Positions 45,541 to 57,447 of a stretch of DNA of 64,000 bases are shown here, in pieces. Each line of letters opens with the position of its first letter. The stretch's first letter is position 1. A program made the position numbers and the translations under genes. Source of the DNA: Rutstroemia sp. NJR-2017a BVV2 (Eukaryota > Ascomycota > Leotiomycetes > Helotiales > Rutstroemiaceae); contig NJPS01000021.1 in the NCBI GenBank assembly GCA_002946415.1, positions 1-64,000 of the forward strand. The letters run 5' to 3'. Under the pieces are notes generated by a model, which saw nothing but the letters and a program-made list of their open reading frames with translations, was not told the DNA's origin and did not search any database.

Positions 45541-48102
45541 ATGCGTATACAGTTCCTTAATGGACTTCTGTTTGCTTCAATCGTCGCAGTGAAGGCCATT
45601 GGTAGCTCTCTAAGTCTCGAGGGCCGGTCAGAGTCTAACCAGAACATCCCATCTCCGCTCCTTATCCCACCGAGTCAATACTTTGTATGTTTTGCCTTTG
45701 GACTGTCTCTATCGATTCTAACTGTTCCATAGGATGGTGATGATGGTTCATGGTCATCATTGGCTCTGAGGGTCGGTTCTCCGGCTCAGAATGTTCGCGT
45801 CCTAGTATCAACGAATTCACCCCAAACTTTACTCGTACTTCCGCTTGGATGCACGTCTGCGGCCATTTCACCCGTACCAAGCGATTGCGCCAATGCTCGT
45901 GGGGCTCTCTTCAACAACAGTCAATCGAACACCTGGGATGATATTGGTACATTTGGTATCAATGGAGATGGAGTCGGATTTCAGGCAAACTTGGGTTACT
46001 CTCAGCATGCGGACTTTGGTCTAGATACCGTTGGGTTGGGATACGTCGAGGGGACGAATGGGCCAACCCTTGAGAACCAGACGATAGGAGCAATCGCGAC
46101 TGCTTCTCCATTCTACACGTAAATCACTCTCGGCTGCTTATGATTCTTACTAACATTATGAAGGGGAATATTTGGACTCGGCACTCAACCTGTCAATTTC
46201 ACCACGATAGGAAATTTCTCAAGCCCATCATATTTTACATCTTTATGGTCTGAAAAACTCATTCCTAGTTTGAGTTGGAGTTACACCGCTGGTGCAAGCT
46301 ACCGTATGTGCTCAGTCTCCCTGCAGCAATCGCTTGAGCATTGCTTAATCATCATCTAGGTCTAAAGGCTGGCCAGTATGCCCAGCTAATCTTTGGAGGG
46401 TACGATTCTTCTCGTTTCACGCCGAATGGTGCCAGATTTACCCTATCAGAAGATATCGATCGGGATATTGTTGTGGCAATTCAATCAATCACATATAGCG
46501 GCACGACCCAAGCCGACTTACTTCCAAGTCCTACCTACGCTTTCATTCAGTCGACCGATCCCAACTTCTGGCTTCCAGAGGCTGCTTGTGAGGCATTTGA
46601 AAAAGCATTTGGATTATCTCTTGATGAAGAGACAGGTTTATACCTGCTTAATTCGACGCAGCGCTCCTTGCTCAAGGCAACTAATCCACAAGTTACATTC
46701 TCTCTATCTAATGATCTCAATGGGGGTGAATACGCCACTATCATTCTTCCATTCAGTGCTTTCTCCATTCCTGCTTCATACCCCTTCGTCCCCAATGATA
46801 CATATTATTTCCCTTTGAGAAAGTCATCCAATGATTCCCAGAATACCCTGGGAAGAGCATTCCTCCAAGAAGCGTGCGTAACTTCCTTTGTTGTTTCGAC
46901 GGAAGTTCTAATTTACTACTAGATACCTAACAGTCGACTACGAGCGTAGAAACTTTAGCGTCAGCCAGTGTACATGGGACGATGGGGCTGCATCGGAGCT
47001 CAGCACAATCATCTCCCCAACTTTTATAACTAACTCTTCCTCCGCAAAAACAAGCAGTGGTTCCCAAGTTTCAATTACAAATAACAAGAAGCACATATCG
47101 GTTGGTGTCATCTGCGCTATCGTGGTTCTCGTGATTGTAGCCATCGCTGTTGTCGGTCTCACAATATTTTGCCTTCGCCGTCGCCGCAAACGTGCTGCAG
47201 CGACAAATGAAGTGGCACTTCGTGGTATGGGAGGAGATGACTCGAAAGTGGAGCCCTTCACGAAGGTAGCTACATCGCCAGGTTTTTCAGACGATAGAAT
47301 CGTGGAAGCACCGGGCCCAGATCTGTCAAGAGCAGACCATGCAGAGTTACACTCCCCTGACGCCTTGAATAAGCCAGCTGGATATTACATGAAGATTCAT
47401 TCGCCATCTGAGTTGTACTCTCCTATTTCGAACAATCAAAACGAGGATTATGAAACAGCGGCACGTATGATAGAATCACAAAGAAGAGCTCAAAGGACTC
47501 CTGAATTGCCTGGAAGCCCTGCAATGTACGAACTACCCGGAGATACCATAGCTGCAGAAATGGACGATGAAGGCAGCAGACGTGCTTTATCTGCTATGTC
47601 ATGGGTTTCTGGACAATCTTCTTCTCACGATCCGACTTCGCATTTATTGGCGCATAGTGCGTCTAGCGGACAGTCACCATCTCTGTTACCCTTGTTGTCT
47701 CCTATGTCTACAGTGTCGCCAAATAGATCGTCGGACTCTTCAGCTTCACATATGCAAAGGCGCATTTCACCACTCGATGGTCTTGCTCGACGAAGCTCCA
47801 ACAGCTCCTCGCCCATGATCACAGCTCCACCTGAGCAGACTGAACCTTCGGCGGCGAACCGTAGATCAGTTTTGCCAAGACCTCCGACGGTATTCACGGA
47901 AGAAGGGTCTGAACCTGTAACGCCCGTTGTAATGGTTAGTCCTACACTGGGGAGACCGACGTCATCATTCATGAGATCATTTTCAAAATCGGGGAGGTCT
48001 TTCAAAAAGCAGAAGGCAACCAGAAATTCTTCTTCTACGTCTTCGGATGCGACACCAAGTGCCAGTTGGCAAACTCCGCGGGATTCTTCGTGGTTTATTT
48101 GA
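45541..48102 (+). CDS. Aspartic-protease-like single-pass receptor lacking both catalytic Asp
   Basis: Five exons: 45541-45684, 45733-46118, 46164-46303, 46360-46873 and 46923-48102 (739 aa); all introns 45-56 nt. The signal peptide is at residues 1-21. The ectodomain (about 50-385) has the pepsin (A1) fold order: 'WSSLALRVGSPAQNVRVLVSTNSPQTLLVLP', 'GIFGLGTQPVNF', 'AQLIFGGYDSSRF', 'TYAFIQSTDPNFWLPEAACEAFEKAFGL', 'TLGRAFLQEAYLTVDYERRNFSVSQC'. The first catalytic D-T-G is S-T-N and the second is replaced by Q-S-T, so it cannot be an active aspartic protease. One TM (about 405-428) followed by 'CLRRRRKR' and a Ser/Pro-rich cytoplasmic tail of about 305 residues. The family is widespread in ascomycetes; a sensor or wall-binding role is inferred. 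Confidence 0.87.
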
Positions 48103-49620
48103 TTCCTTGATGGATTGTTTCTACTGTATATATTTTCTTGACCTTGGATATACCCAACTCATGCAGCGTTATTGGAACTCTTCATGAAACATATTTAGAT
48201 TATGATTAATGTCTATTGCATATATTCTGAGCACAGAATAAATTATTGAAGTGTAGATGTACAGTGTTTTTTATCCCTGCTGTTTTTCTTTTTGGCAATC
48301 GGGCTGAATGTGGGTTCCCGTCATGTGAACCCCCGTCTTGCAGGGCAACTTGGTTAGTTTGTATTTCACGTTTGGTTCATTTCGATGTGAAATGATCTAT
48401 CATTTGCTGTTGAAGAGGGCGGTCAAGCTTATGCAGTCTAGACTGTCTAGACGGGGTTGATGATAGCGGGGCGGGAGGTGGATTTGAAAGTGGGTTGATG
48501 AGTTTCGAGAAGTTGGGCATGAAGTATCTGAAGATTAAAATCCGTGGTAGAATCACTGCAGATGGTGGGAAGAGTGTTATGGCTAGTTGAGTGACATGAG
48601 GGGCCGACCTAGGAGCAGGCGTGATCGGAGGTCCGATGACTTTGATCACATGCGCTATCCTTACTATACTATCATTAACCTTAATGTATGACTAGATTAC
48701 GACCACTTATACCATAATTAAATGCTGGATGCGAATGACGAACTGAGAATCGTGATGCTCTCTGCTAACAAGGAAGCTAATATTTGGTCTATGGCTGCTA
48801 AATAGATAGGTACCGGAAGAAAGGCGTTCGCGGAACCCATCTCATCGTAAACAGGTCAGTTATACTTTTGGTTCTCTCTAGTCTTATCTTTCTCATAGAT
48901 ATCTCTTGAAAGTACTAAGGAGTAATAGCATTGAACACTGCGAACATAGCATCACCACGATGGGAACCGCCGACTCATCTGACTGCCCAATACTGGGAAG
49001 AACTCAGAGTTTGATGCGAGGTCTACGATCATAGCTTGTTAAATCATGAAACAATCACCAAAGAGCTACATATTGTTCATCTGAATGCCGGCTATTTGTT
49101 TCAATGTACCGGCGAACCTGGAGTATCGAACGACAGGTGACGTGTACTTTGCAGTTACGATATTAAGGAAGGAGCTATTTACTACACTAGTATGAACTTC
49201 CTCCAAAGATAATAACGTTTGCAATGGATATCTGCCCTAGCTCCCGCACTTATCAGCCCTAATAAGCCATCTATGCTGTATCAAGGTATCAGCCCTATGT
49301 CCTAACTGTACCAAAAATTATACTAATCAACCTAAAAGGTACCTTCTGATTTCGATCGCACGTTCAATAAACTGTACGAAATACCAATATCTCAACACGT
49401 TGATCATCTTAGGAAGGCGTTACTTAGTAGTCTGGCCTTGGGATTTCCACCTCCTCCTTCACTGAACACTTTGCATTGCTTTCTCAATTGAATATGTTAT
49501 TCCAAACACAACCAATTTCAAGGTTGTAGTATATCATTATTTTATTCTACATCATTGTACGCAACAATTATTAACATATTCCTTACTGCAGAATCTCGTG
49601 AAAGCACATATTCTGTTGCA
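48103..49620. other. Intergenic, no gene seen
   Basis: About 1.5 kb without recognisable coding sequence. A 17-bp palindrome built on GTCTAGAC lies near 48438-48455. The last 150 bp are AT-rich and form the upstream region of the transporter. Confidence 0.4.
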
Positions 49621-51260
49621 ATGGCTAACCAGCCATATCCCAACCACTTCCCCGCATCTACAAAAGCAGATGTGGAAAAGCGAGAAGTCACCACAGACGA
49701 CACCTCAAGGCCAGACTCCCCATCAGCCAGAAAATCCACCGATGAGCTCACAGCCACAGCCCTCGACGACGGCAAAAAAGAAGATGAAGCCCTCGCCGGC
49801 ATCCCCACCGTTGCCTCCGGTGAAGTTGACTACCACTCCATGAACTGGTGGCAATGCGGGATGATAATGATCGCCGAGACCATCTCCCTCGGGATTCTTT
49901 CTCTCCCCTCCGTTCTCGCCAACGTCGGGCTCATCCCAGGCGTCATTCTGTTAATCGGTCTGGGCGTCATGTCTTCATATTCCGGGTACGTCATGTATCA
50001 GTTCCGACAGGCGTATCCGCAGATCCATAGCATGGCCGACTCGATCGAAGTGCTGTTCTCGCTGGTCGGGATGAAGCGGTTCGGGCGGGAGTTCGGGGCT
50101 GGGGCGTATATTATCTTTTTGGTCTTCTGTATGGCGAGTCATATTCTGACGTGGATTATTTGTCTGCAGACGTTGAGTTCGCATAGCGTCTGTAATATCG
50201 TGTGGGGTGTGGTGGGGATGGCGGTTTTTTGGGTGCTGGATATTCCGCGAACGTGCAAGAAGATGTCGTATATGTCGATTGCTTGTGAGTGGCTGTCTGT
50301 GGGTTTGTGGGCTGCATCAGGGCTGACATATTGAAATAGCTTTCGCAAGTATAACCATCGCGGTGGTCATCACGATGGTTGCAGTCGGTGTGGAAAAACC
50401 TGCGCATAATCAATACAGTCTTTGGCCCAAACCAGGGTTGAAATTCCGAGAGGCATTCCTTTCTATTGCTAACATTCTCTTCGCTTATGGTAAGTCTACC
50501 CCTGCCACTCAAACTCAAAGCAGACTACTCATCACTATCTAGGTGGTCACGTAGCTTTCTTCGGCTTCATGGCCGAACTTCGCGATCCTAGGGATTTCCC
50601 GAAATCGCTTGCGTTGCTCCAAACATGCGATATAACCATGTATATCATCGTAGCCATCGTCATTTACATCTACACAGGAGCGACTGTGAAGTCTCCCGCT
50701 CTCTCATCTGCTGGTGTCCTGGTATCGAAAATCGCCTTTGGAATCGCCATTCCGACTGTAAGTCTCCCTTCACTCATGCTACAGCACCCCTTCATCATTT
50801 CATTCTTTCTGCAGTGAAACCAAAAGCTAACCTTTGCCTGCAGATCATCATCGCTGGCGTAATCTTCGGCCACGTCGCCTCCAAATACATCTTCAACCGG
50901 ATCTTCGCCCGCCATCCCCACCACATCAACACACGCACGCGTACCGCCACCATCTCCTGGCTCAGCATAACGCTCCTCCTCTGGGTCATTGCTTTCATCA
51001 TCGCCCTGTCCATCCCCTTCTTCAATGAGCTCCTCGGTCTCGTCTCGTCTCTTTTCGCATCCTGGTTTACGTTCGGATTGCCTGGTATTTTCTGGTTATG
51101 TATCAATAAAGGGAGGTGGACGAAAGGCTATGGAAAGGTATTATTGACACTGGTTAATGGAGGCATGATGGTTTGTGGCGCGGCGATTTGCGTTATTGGG
51201 GTTTATGCGTCGGGGACTTCGATTCGGGAGAATACGACTGCAAAGAGTTGGTCTTGTTGA
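49621..51260 (+). CDS. AAAP-family amino-acid transporter (Aa_trans)
   Basis: Four exons: 49621-50284, 50340-50489, 50543-50757 and 50844-51260 (481 aa), introns of 53-86 nt, all in frame. An 75-residue hydrophilic N-terminus precedes 'WWQCGMIMIAETISLGILSLPSVLANVGLIPGVILLIGLG', the conserved first two TM segments of the auxin/amino-acid permease family. 'SYSGYVMYQFRQAYPQIHSMAD' is typical of the fungal subgroup related to Neurospora MTR, the neutral/aromatic amino-acid permease. Later blocks ('ANILFAYGGHVAFFGFMAELRDPRDFPKSLALLQ' and 'YIYTGATVKSPALSS') confirm two splice junctions. About eleven TM segments in total. Likely plasma-membrane proton-coupled amino-acid uptake; specificity not deducible. 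Confidence 0.9.
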
Positions 51261-53691
51261 TTGCTTGTTGATTGGTTAGGTTGATTGGGTTGAGAATTGG
51301 GGGGGTTCTTTGGGATAAGCTGATGAATATGGAGTTTTTGGAAGTGTTTCTTTATGGAAAGTATGAAATAGTATATAACATATAATTAGTTCATCCAACC
51401 AAAACCTGATAGACAATGAGGGAAGCCTAGACAACTTCAGAGGCAAATGGAGTCGGTCGGGTTTACCTACGAAAACAGTGAATAGTATTACTTATCGGCC
51501 AACCTCTAGGTCCAAGACGAAACGCACCCTTTGCATGTAAGGAAATAAACGCTCATAAAACTCATACCAGTGAAGGTCAGTAAGATTGACAATAACTCAT
51601 ACCTAGTGAAAACTGAGCGGCCTACCGATACCTGAAAGCGCAATAAATGATTTACCTCGACGCGACCAGAACGAATTGGCCGAAGACTGCTAGAGTATCA
51701 TACGCTGGTATCGCAATCACATCTTGAGAATTCTGCGAAAGGCACATTGGATGGGAAAGACACATTGGATGGGAAAGACACATTGGATGGGAAAGACACA
51801 TTGGATTGGAACCATAGAGGCAGAACCGAGAGATTGATTTCAAATCTTCCAAACCATTACTCCAGAGTCTTCCAAGGATATATTGATTGAAGAGATACTG
51901 CAACCTACTGAGCTCGGCTGTCTTCTTCAATATTCATTCGCCACTTACGTTATACTGCTGTGCCCTGGACTATGCCAACAAGGCCATGAAGATACGACTC
52001 ATCGAATCGATTCGTGCTTGGGGACAATGGAGTGAGCGGGACAACCAGGTGAAGCGAGAGAATAAATATGGAATTGGACAATAGAGTGAAATAGGATAAT
52101 GCAGTGGAGCAGGACAACGGCCAGAAGGTAGAAGAGAGCACAAGGTAGAAGGCGAGCACAAGTTCACCCTGCAGGCCGACCGCAACAACCCCCAGGTTTT
52201 GCAGAACCATATCTCCTCCTCCCATCAACAAGAATGATGAGTATAATGACCACTACATATGGAAACAGAAGTTAGAAGGGGAGCATATGGCTTTCAGGCA
52301 CTAAGTACAACGACCACTACATATGGAAACAGAATGTTGAAGGGGACCACATGGCATCGAGGAAGATCGTTACAAGAAGGAAAAGCGCTCCATCATCAAG
52401 GAAGATCATTACAAAAAGGAAAAGTATTCTATCATCAAGAGATGGTTATACTACCTAGATATGTGGAACGATGTCGAAGAAGATTTTGACATCGGGGAAA
52501 GCAAAAGCGCTCTATTATTAAGAGATGGCCATACTATCTAGATATGTGGAACGTTGTCGAAGAAAGTTTGGAAAGTAGTATCTTACTCTAGCTTATTTTC
52601 ATTGTCTCGTTTCAATTCTATATATTGTTCTCAATTGAAGCACTATACTACTTCATACAATGAAATCACTTGAGATGATGAAATTACTTGAGATAATAGA
52701 ATTACTTGGGTTGTAAGACTCCAACCGGATCCTCGTTCCAGAGTACTGCCCAGTCCGCCCTATATCTCTCCGATCGGCTACTTGTTCCAAAGTGCTGCTC
52801 TACCTGACTTAAGTCTTTCCCTGCTGGCTCTTCGTTCCATAGTGTTGCCTTGTTTGACTTCAATCTCTCTCCGACTGATTCCTCGTTCCATACCGCTGCT
52901 CCGTCTGACTTACAGCCTTCAAGCTTCTGTTTTCTTGGCTTATCGGTGGCTCTGGGTGCCTGGATGCCATACGCTCCCCTTCAACTTTCTGGTGGTTGTG
53001 GGTACCCGAATGCCATATACTCCCCTTCAACCTTCTGTTTCCTTTGCCTGTCAGTGGCTGCGAGTGCTAGAATGCCATATGCTCCCCTTCAACCTTCTGT
53101 TTCTTACGGTTTCCACGAAACCGGCACGAATTGTTGCTATGAAGCAGAACCTGCGAAATTCGACTCGGAATCAGATTTCTGCGAAGGCACGGACTGCTGT
53201 GATGAAACAGCATGGTGTGGATTGCTGCTATGAAGCAGTCCTTGCGGGAAGCTGAGTCGGGACCTGGTATCTACGACGGCACGGATTGCTGCCATGAAGC
53301 AGTACTTTCGAGAAGCCGAATGAAGAACCAATTGGAGAGAGCCAGGGCAGCTCTATGGAATGAGGATGTGATCGGGGAAGCTTTGAGTGTCGGGGAGAAG
53401 ACCGGACAACAGTTCGGAATGAGGAAGTGGCCGGCTTTTAGTCCGATACAACAGCACCCTGAAACGATGAATCGAGAAGGGGTAGCGCTCTGGGAAATCT
53501 CTGCCTTTATGGGACACCGGATGTTCAACCGGAAGGATCAGTCTTCTTTTCCATCAACTCTGCTTATTGTTGAAAACTTTTTTATCGATATGTGTGTATT
53601 CTCTTTGCCTCTGAATACCGGAATCCAAGTTCGTAGGTAGCATCGCGTACAAGTAGAGAATGACATCTTCGCTGGCCCATGTGCAGGGAAT
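51261..53691. repeat. Nested repeat complex with several tandem arrays
   Basis: No intact gene. Arrays from left to right: a 17-bp unit (GACACATTGGATGGGAA) at about 51735-51812; a duplicated GGAAACAGAAGTTAGAAGGG block at 52260-52350; a duplicated segment around CTAGATATGTGGAACG at 52439-52484 and 52518-52565; four units of about 60 bp around TCGTTCCATAGTGTTGCC at 52725-52917; three units around GAATGCCATATGCTCCCCTT at 52950-53120; and units around GACGGCACGGATTGCTGCC and ATGAAGCAG at 53140-53330. Fragments of the same family occur at 9261-9510 and 57120-57430. Confidence 0.75.
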
Positions 53692-53973
53692 TCAAACCCC
53701 AGATTGTTTCAACGGTCCCACGTAACGGGCCTGGATATAACGGGCAAACTCATTATCTGCTGTCATCACGTCAACCGTAGTACGACCCGAAGCCTTGTAA
53801 ACGTCTTTGTGGATATATTTGATAGCCTGAACGAAAGCGCATACTTCGATGTTAATATGAGAGCAGTATCTATCAATTACCCGCATTAAATGCAATGGAC
53901 CTTCCTGTCCGCTGACTCGCACATTCTCCTGCATATCCACCCTCAAATCCTGTGCCTGTCCGCCAACCAGCAA
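53692..53973 (-). pseudogene. Helitron Rep/helicase fragment
   Basis: A minus-strand frame reads 'HINIEVCAFVQAIKYIHKDVYK' then 'RTTVDV...EFARYIQARYVGP', the conserved block at the end of the Helitron-like Rep region upstream of the helicase in fungal and plant Helitron proteins ('CHINVEV..SVKAIKYI.KYIYKG.DR....DEI..Y...RYIGP'). Only about 90 residues survive; no nuclease or helicase motif is found on either side. It marks an old Helitron in this repeat block. Confidence 0.75.
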
Positions 53974-56066
53974 ATCCTTCCGTGGAACCGCGCATCCATT
54001 CCATTTCCTAAACGGGCCAATGTCGTATGTCTCCCATTACCATTTCATTATTTGGTTGTTCGTACTTCGAAATGTTTATCCTTTCTCCCACCTAATTTTG
54101 TCTTCAAGGGACAAACCTCATACCAGCATACGAACTATCTGGACCCATATATCGAACAACCTTCTCGCTCGCTCATCATGTAGATTTGCCTTCATTGCAT
54201 TGCGCTATTCCTTTTGGGACCGCACCTGTCTTTGGTTGCGGCTACCTGAACCCAAGCGCACAACTTTCTAGCTCGCTCATCGTGTGGATTTGTCTTGATT
54301 TCATCGCGCCATTCTTTTTGCTCGGTAAGAGGTATGGTGGCCTTGAGAGTCAGCTGAGGTAAAACAAGAGTTCAAAGAATGATACATACTGGAACGGCAC
54401 CAACGCCAGGGACACTTCTTATACCAGCGTCGAAGTACCTGGACCCATTATCTCGAACTGCTTTATGGCTTGCTCATCGTGTGGATCTGTCCTCTTCCAT
54501 CGCGCCATTCTTTTTGAGGACCGTACTTTTCTTTGTTGGCGGCTTCGTTTTTGCGAATGCGACGACGATTTCTGTAGTTAGGTAATGTCAGACCCTTCCC
54601 ATTTCAATCTACCTACTGTCGGGCGCCATTAATTTGAACATTCTTACTGCACAATGGTCAGACGGATCGATGGCGCCAGCATTAAGACCAAGTTGACTGG
54701 CTATACAGTATCTGACCCTGTTTTGGAGTTCATTTCTTCGGGCACTATTGATTCGAACATTCTCGCTGCACGAGAGTCAGACAGATTGGTGGCAGCAGCG
54801 TTACAACCAGGTCGATTGCCTGCGCGGCGTCGAGCCCTGTTGCGGAGCTCATTGCGTCTGGGTGGTCTGTTGCTTGCATTGGGCACTATGATACCAGATA
54901 GAGTTAGCAATTAAAGAGAGAATATTCAAGAGAGGAAGAGAGAATGTCCAAGAGAGAGAGAATATTCAGGAAAGGTAGAATTTCCAGCAAAGAGAAAGTG
55001 ACCAAGTACTTACTGATGAATTACACGAATGCCTTATCTTCCCCCATTGTAGCCCGCTTTTTAAAGCGTTCTCCACCACCCGCCGTGTCCGCTTGAACCG
55101 TCGCCCCGTGCCACCTTTTGTATGTTCCCTCTTCCAGTAATATTATTGCTTATAACGCTTATCGATACATGACCACAGGTCAGGGTATGTTAGTCGTCCA
55201 GGCCCAGTGCAAAATCAACTGTTGTCGCAAATGTTAGCCCGAAGCCACAAACATGGCCGTAAAGCAGGGCCGTAAGCAGGGCAAGCTCACCTACCTACTG
55301 GCTGATCACACTTGCATGATGTTCATTTGTATTGTTGTCTTAATCTAATGTATTGCTGAGGAAAAGGAAGTCAGAACCAATCAGAATTAGTTTGCCTTAT
55401 TTTATATCCTTATGAAGGTCGACCCAGGGACAAGCCGGAGAGAGTCTAATCGCAGCACGAACCGGCCATTTATTGACAGGCATCTCGTTGTCGAGTGGCT
55501 GAATATCTGGACGCTTGTACATGAACTTCCAAAGGGCTATGATCTATAGATAAGTTAGCAAGTAAAGACATAAAGGTATTAATTGAACGGGAACAACATA
55601 TATCGGCATGGTTGTCTTGGTTCATGAACTTCGCGCGATCCGTGAAATCTTGGTCGATCATCATCATCCATGCAATGTCGCAAGAATATAGAAAGCGCCG
55701 CAGGATAAGCTCGATGAAGTTCGTGGTGAAAGTCGTGTAGAAGTCGTGGTAGAAGTCGTGGTAGAAGTCGTGATAACTACACTTCGCGCATTTGCAGTAT
55801 CCTCTTCGGTGCTTTCCACATCCACACCGAAGAATAAAACTTACTTAAAACAGACGACAGTTCCATCAAGCTCTGCGGAGCGTCTTGCACCATCACAAGT
55901 CCAACAAGCCTGTTAACTTCTACATACACGGGTGCTCGTGGATTTTTATCTGCTTAGTCAAACACTCGGTTTAACCACCGAGGCTGCTGCACCACCTGCC
56001 GATGACTTGGAGTCGAGCCTCTTGATACATTTCTAAGACTTTATATGCAATAATGAAAAAAAAATT
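53974..56066. repeat. Repeat-rich noncoding region with direct duplications
   Basis: A 130-bp direct repeat is seen at about 54118-54235 and 54420-54535 (CTGGACCCATTATCTCGAAC, GCTCATCGTGTGGAT, ATCGCGCCATTCTTTTTG), with a third partial copy at 54262-54330. A second pair lies at about 54612-54690 and 54728-54805 (GGGCGCCATTAATTTGAACA type). Frames at 54379-54585 and 54654-54914 overlap these repeats and are not recognised. The triplicated 'GAAGTCGTGGTA' unit at 55740-55770 is a short tandem repeat. Confidence 0.6.
56056..56064 (-). terminator. Pol III terminator of the tRNA-Pro gene
   Basis: Nine T on the minus strand begin two bases past the tRNA 3' end; a run of four or more T is sufficient for RNA polymerase III termination. 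Confidence 0.6.
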
Positions 56067-56208
56067 AGGCATGGGTAGAGTCGAACTATCGTCTCTTGTA
56101 CTCACGGTAGATCTAGGACACCCGCCTCTGGATCTCCCCGCAGGGAGTCTCCTCCAGTTCCTAGATCACACTCCGAGACAAGCGTCATAACCACTAGACT
56201 ACATGCCC
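56067..56208 (-). tRNA. tRNA-Pro(CGG) with 71-nt intron
   Basis: The minus strand folds as a cloverleaf. Acceptor stem GGGCATG (56208-56202) pairs with CATGCCT (56073-56067), one G-U. The A box TAGTCTAGTGG fits the consensus exactly. Anticodon stem CTTGT pairs fully with ACAAG (56099-56095); the loop holds CGG at 56175-56173. An intron fits at the canonical 37/38 position, 56171-56101. The T arm is GATAG-TTCGACT-CTACC with one mismatch, so the B box departs from GGTTCRANNCC at two positions. The 5' half resembles eukaryotic tRNA-Pro ('GGGC.TGT.GTCTAGTGGT'). The mature length is about 71 nt. It is either functional with a weak T stem or at an early stage of decay. Confidence 0.75.
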
Positions 56209-56297
56209 TATATTTATTGAGAAGTCCTAGATGTTGTTGGCTATATGTATGCAAATTCTGCTCTCAATAAGTATATACGCAGAATGTAAAAAGTAAT

Positions 56298-56345
56298 GAG
56301 TATAGATAGAATCGAACTATCGTCTTTGGATCTGAAAATCCTTGT
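56298..56345 (-). pseudogene. tRNA-like 3' half
   Basis: The minus strand has a perfect T arm, GATAG-TTCGATT-CTATC (56321-56305), followed by TATACTC (56304-56298), and preceded by a hairpin GGAT-TTTCAG-ATCC. No matching 5' acceptor strand or A box lies within 250 bp. It is very similar to the T arm of the neighbouring tRNA-Pro, so it looks like a partial copy. Confidence 0.45.
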
Positions 56346-56855
56346 CGATCTCCCGGTATATTAGTAATCAAGCTTCCCCATACAGGGTTTGTGGTGGGAC
56401 ATAGCCGTGGACCAACGGTATACATGCGGGGAGTAGGGTGGGGGATCAACTACGACCCTTTCGGTAATCGCGGCTAGGAAGCGATATTCCCACACGTGAT
56501 ATTAGACCTCATCGCAACAATATACAACGTAGCGCCGCAAGTCAGTATTGTTTAAAAGAACGCAAGATTTTATATTGGACACAATAGAAGTGTACGGGAT
56601 GAGTTATGTCAATAGATAAGAAATATTGAGATTACCCAATCAAAAACGCACGTTTTGTGGAAGTTCGATCATAGATGGATGTAAAGGTGAAACTGGGGTT
56701 ATCTTCTCATTTCTGGGATTTCTAACATACAAAGCCTGGTCTTCATCTTGCAATACTATGCTTCCTGGATTTCCAGGTTTGAAGATGTCCTGTCGTAAAG
56801 TAAATAGTATTGTAAACCCACAAGTCACATACTTTTGGGTTCACAATTTTCACAG

Positions 56856-57098
56856 TTATCTAATGCTCTGTTTTCTGCATGGTTGTAATTTCTCCAACAT
56901 GCGTCGTAGATGAAGTCAGGACAGTAGAAAGGGTAATGGAAATCGTGGATGGAAGCATGGCGGCAGGAAGGTTAACGTAAAACCCAAATTTTGCAGACAG
57001 AAAATAAACCAATGCTCTGTTTTCCCTCTGGTCGTACTTCCTTCAACATATATCGTAGATAGAATTATGGCGGCAGGAAGGTTAACGTAAATCCCTAA
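56856..57098. repeat. Local repeat, two direct copies
   Basis: Copy one (about 56856-57005) and copy two (57012-57098) share 'CTAATGCTCTGTTTTC', 'TTCTCCAACATGCGTCGTAG' and 'GGCGGCAGGAAGGTTAACGT'. A third copy is inverted at 58845-58990. Confidence 0.85.
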
Positions 57099-57119
57099 TA
57101 GATGGAATTTTATTCCGAT

Positions 57120-57430
57120 CTAGATTTCCCATAACCGAAGTGGTTTAGTTGTCTCAGGGGGTCCCATTAGCTCAAGTAATTCCATTGTCTGAAGTGGTAT
57201 ATTGCTTCAACAGGGAACGATATGTGCGATTGAAACAGATAATGGATTGACACAGGACATTGGATTGGATTGAGACATTGGATTGAGTAGGAATACTATA
57301 TGGGAGCGGGATATTGAATAGGAGCAGAACATTGGATGGGTATGGGACATTGGATAGGTATGGGACATTGGATGGAAACGATAGAGGCAGAACCGAGAGA
57401 TTGATTTCAAATCTTTTAAACTATTTCAAA
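57120..57430. repeat. Dispersed copy of the 51.7-kb repeat
   Basis: The GGGACATTGGATGGGTAT-type array (57285-57375) and the following 'GATAGAGGCAGAACCGAGAG' with 'ATTGATTTCAAATCTT' match 51735-51850 in the same orientation. The part at 57120-57200 matches 52640-52720 in inverted orientation. It lies immediately 3' of the gene at 57448-58433. Confidence 0.8.
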
Positions 57431-57447
57431 CATTGTTTCTAACAGAA

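Noticed and set aside
48438..48455. GTCTAGAC palindrome as a transposon end
   Set aside because: No partner repeat or target duplication found nearby.
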